Shown in pieces: positions 6,248-6,513 of a stretch of DNA of 6,513 nucleotides. The stretch comes from CAJXSD01 sp964633145 (GTDB taxonomy: Bacteria > Pseudomonadota > Alphaproteobacteria > Rhodobacterales > Rhodobacteraceae), in contig CAZWFE010000074.1 in assembly GCA_964633145.1 (NCBI GenBank), positions 1 through 6,513 on the forward strand, written 5' to 3'. Positions within the stretch are counted from its first letter, which is position 1, and each line of letters opens with the position of its first letter. A program made the translations under genes and the position numbers. Below the pieces are notes generated by a model. That model ran no database searches and had not been told where the DNA came from. It was given only the letters and a program-made list of their open reading frames with translations.

Positions 6248-6276
6248 TAGATAAAAATCAAATGACCCGCGGTCAG
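6248..6276 (-). promoter_or_regulatory. Possible racemase-nitroreductase promoter
   Basis: On the minus strand CTGACC (6276-6271) and TATCTA (6253-6248) are 17 bases apart and about 70 bases upstream of the racemase ATG. Each hexamer matches the consensus only partly. The -35 is covered by the palindrome at 6263-6275, as would be expected for a repressed promoter. Confidence 0.4.
6263..6275. promoter_or_regulatory. Operator-like palindrome TGACC-N3-GGTCA
   Basis: Inverted repeat TGACC CGC GGTCA between the divergent racemase and TetR-type genes. TetR-family repressors commonly bind such palindromes next to their own gene; the arms resemble the TTGACCA-type half-sites of the family member RutR. 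It overlaps a candidate -35 of the racemase promoter. The palindrome is seen; its use by the adjacent regulator is inference. Confidence 0.5.
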
Positions 6277-6310
6277 GACTGTGCTGGATTAACTAAAAAA
6301 GAGTAGTGTC

Positions 6311-6513
6311 ATTTCCGTCATCAAACGCGCCGAAACCGCAGATCAGAAAATTGCCAAGGGTGAATTCATCCTAACCGCAGCCCATGACATGATCGCCCGC
6401 GATGGGGTGCATGGGTTGTCAATGAACAAACTCTGCGCTGCCTGCGATGTGGGCAAAGGGACGCTGTATCTATATTTCAAAACGCGCACGGAAATTCTGG
6501 CCGCACTTTATGT
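6311..6513 (+). CDS. TetR/AcrR-family transcriptional regulator, N-terminal part (start uncertain, cut by window edge)
   Basis: DNA-binding regulator; probably a repressor acting on the divergent racemase-nitroreductase unit. The visible N-terminal domain has helix 1 GEFILTAAHDMIARDGVHGL, helix 2 SMNKLCAACD and recognition helix region VGKGTLYLYFKTRTEILAAL, a textbook TetR helix-turn-helix. The ligand-binding C-terminal part lies beyond base 6513. The frame is open from 6293 (after TAA at 6290-6292), yet contains no ATG, GTG or TTG until the ATG at 6389, which would delete half of helix 1. I place the left edge at the ATT codon at 6311, a rare but possible start with a weak AAGAG 7 bases upstream; an indel in the A6 run at 6295-6300 joining an ATG at 6262 is the main alternative. 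The family call is firm; the start is not. Confidence 0.8.
   Translation, partial: MSVIKRAETADQKIAKGEFILTAAHDMIARDGVHGLSMNKLCAACDVGKGTLYLYFKTRTEILAALY

Noticed and set aside
6295..6301. AAAAAAG heptamer as a programmed -1 frameshift site for the TetR gene
   Set aside because: The heptamer is phased for ribosomes already in the TetR frame. Going from the ATG at 6262 into the TetR frame needs a +1 shift or the loss of one A, not a -1 shift.
1..6513. CRISPR array, tRNA, insertion sequence, prophage or defence genes
   Set aside because: No regularly spaced direct repeats, transposase motifs, tRNA cloverleaf or toxin/nuclease-type proteins were seen; all larger frames belong to housekeeping or metabolic families.

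Overview
The window looks like a core-genome segment of an alphaproteobacterium, most likely Rhodobacterales/Roseobacter group. This rests on the protein styles (GatC, GatA, L33, the Excalibur-type lipoprotein, the type A RNase P RNA) and on moderate GC content; no taxonomic marker was compared by search, so it is inference.

Layout, from left to right. The left two thirds is mostly one minus-strand block, transcribed right to left: gatC, then gatA (TAATG junction), an Excalibur-domain lipoprotein, an AmpD/AmiD-like N-acetylmuramoyl-L-alanine amidase (ATGA junction), the RNase P RNA gene rnpB, and the 5' end of rpmG (ribosomal protein L33), which leaves the window at base 1. rnpB has its own promoter, whose -35 hexamer overlaps the amidase stop codon. 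The 270 bases between gatC and the divergent ridA-family gene hold promoters and a 14-bp perfect palindrome. ridA (plus strand) runs tail to tail, with a 9-base gap, into a minus-strand nitroreductase. The nitroreductase follows closely behind an alpha-methylacyl-CoA racemase gene, and the two are probably cotranscribed. Divergent from the racemase, the right edge holds the N-terminal helix-turn-helix of a TetR/AcrR-family regulator, cut by the window end.

How the genes work together. GatCA makes correctly charged Gln-tRNA (and/or Asn-tRNA) with a GatB encoded elsewhere. RNase P matures tRNA 5' ends, and L33 is part of the 50S subunit, so the left side is dominated by translation functions. 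The lipoprotein and amidase pair points to the cell envelope and peptidoglycan turnover. On the right, the racemase and nitroreductase form a small metabolic unit that the divergent TetR regulator probably controls through a TGACC-N3-GGTCA palindrome lying over the candidate racemase promoter.

I see no mobile element, CRISPR array, tRNA, phage gene or defence system. The least ordinary points are the TetR gene, which has no ATG, GTG or TTG start upstream of its helix-turn-helix in frame; the operator-like palindrome beside it; the amidase-stop/rnpB-promoter overlap; and the translationally coupled lipoprotein-amidase pair.
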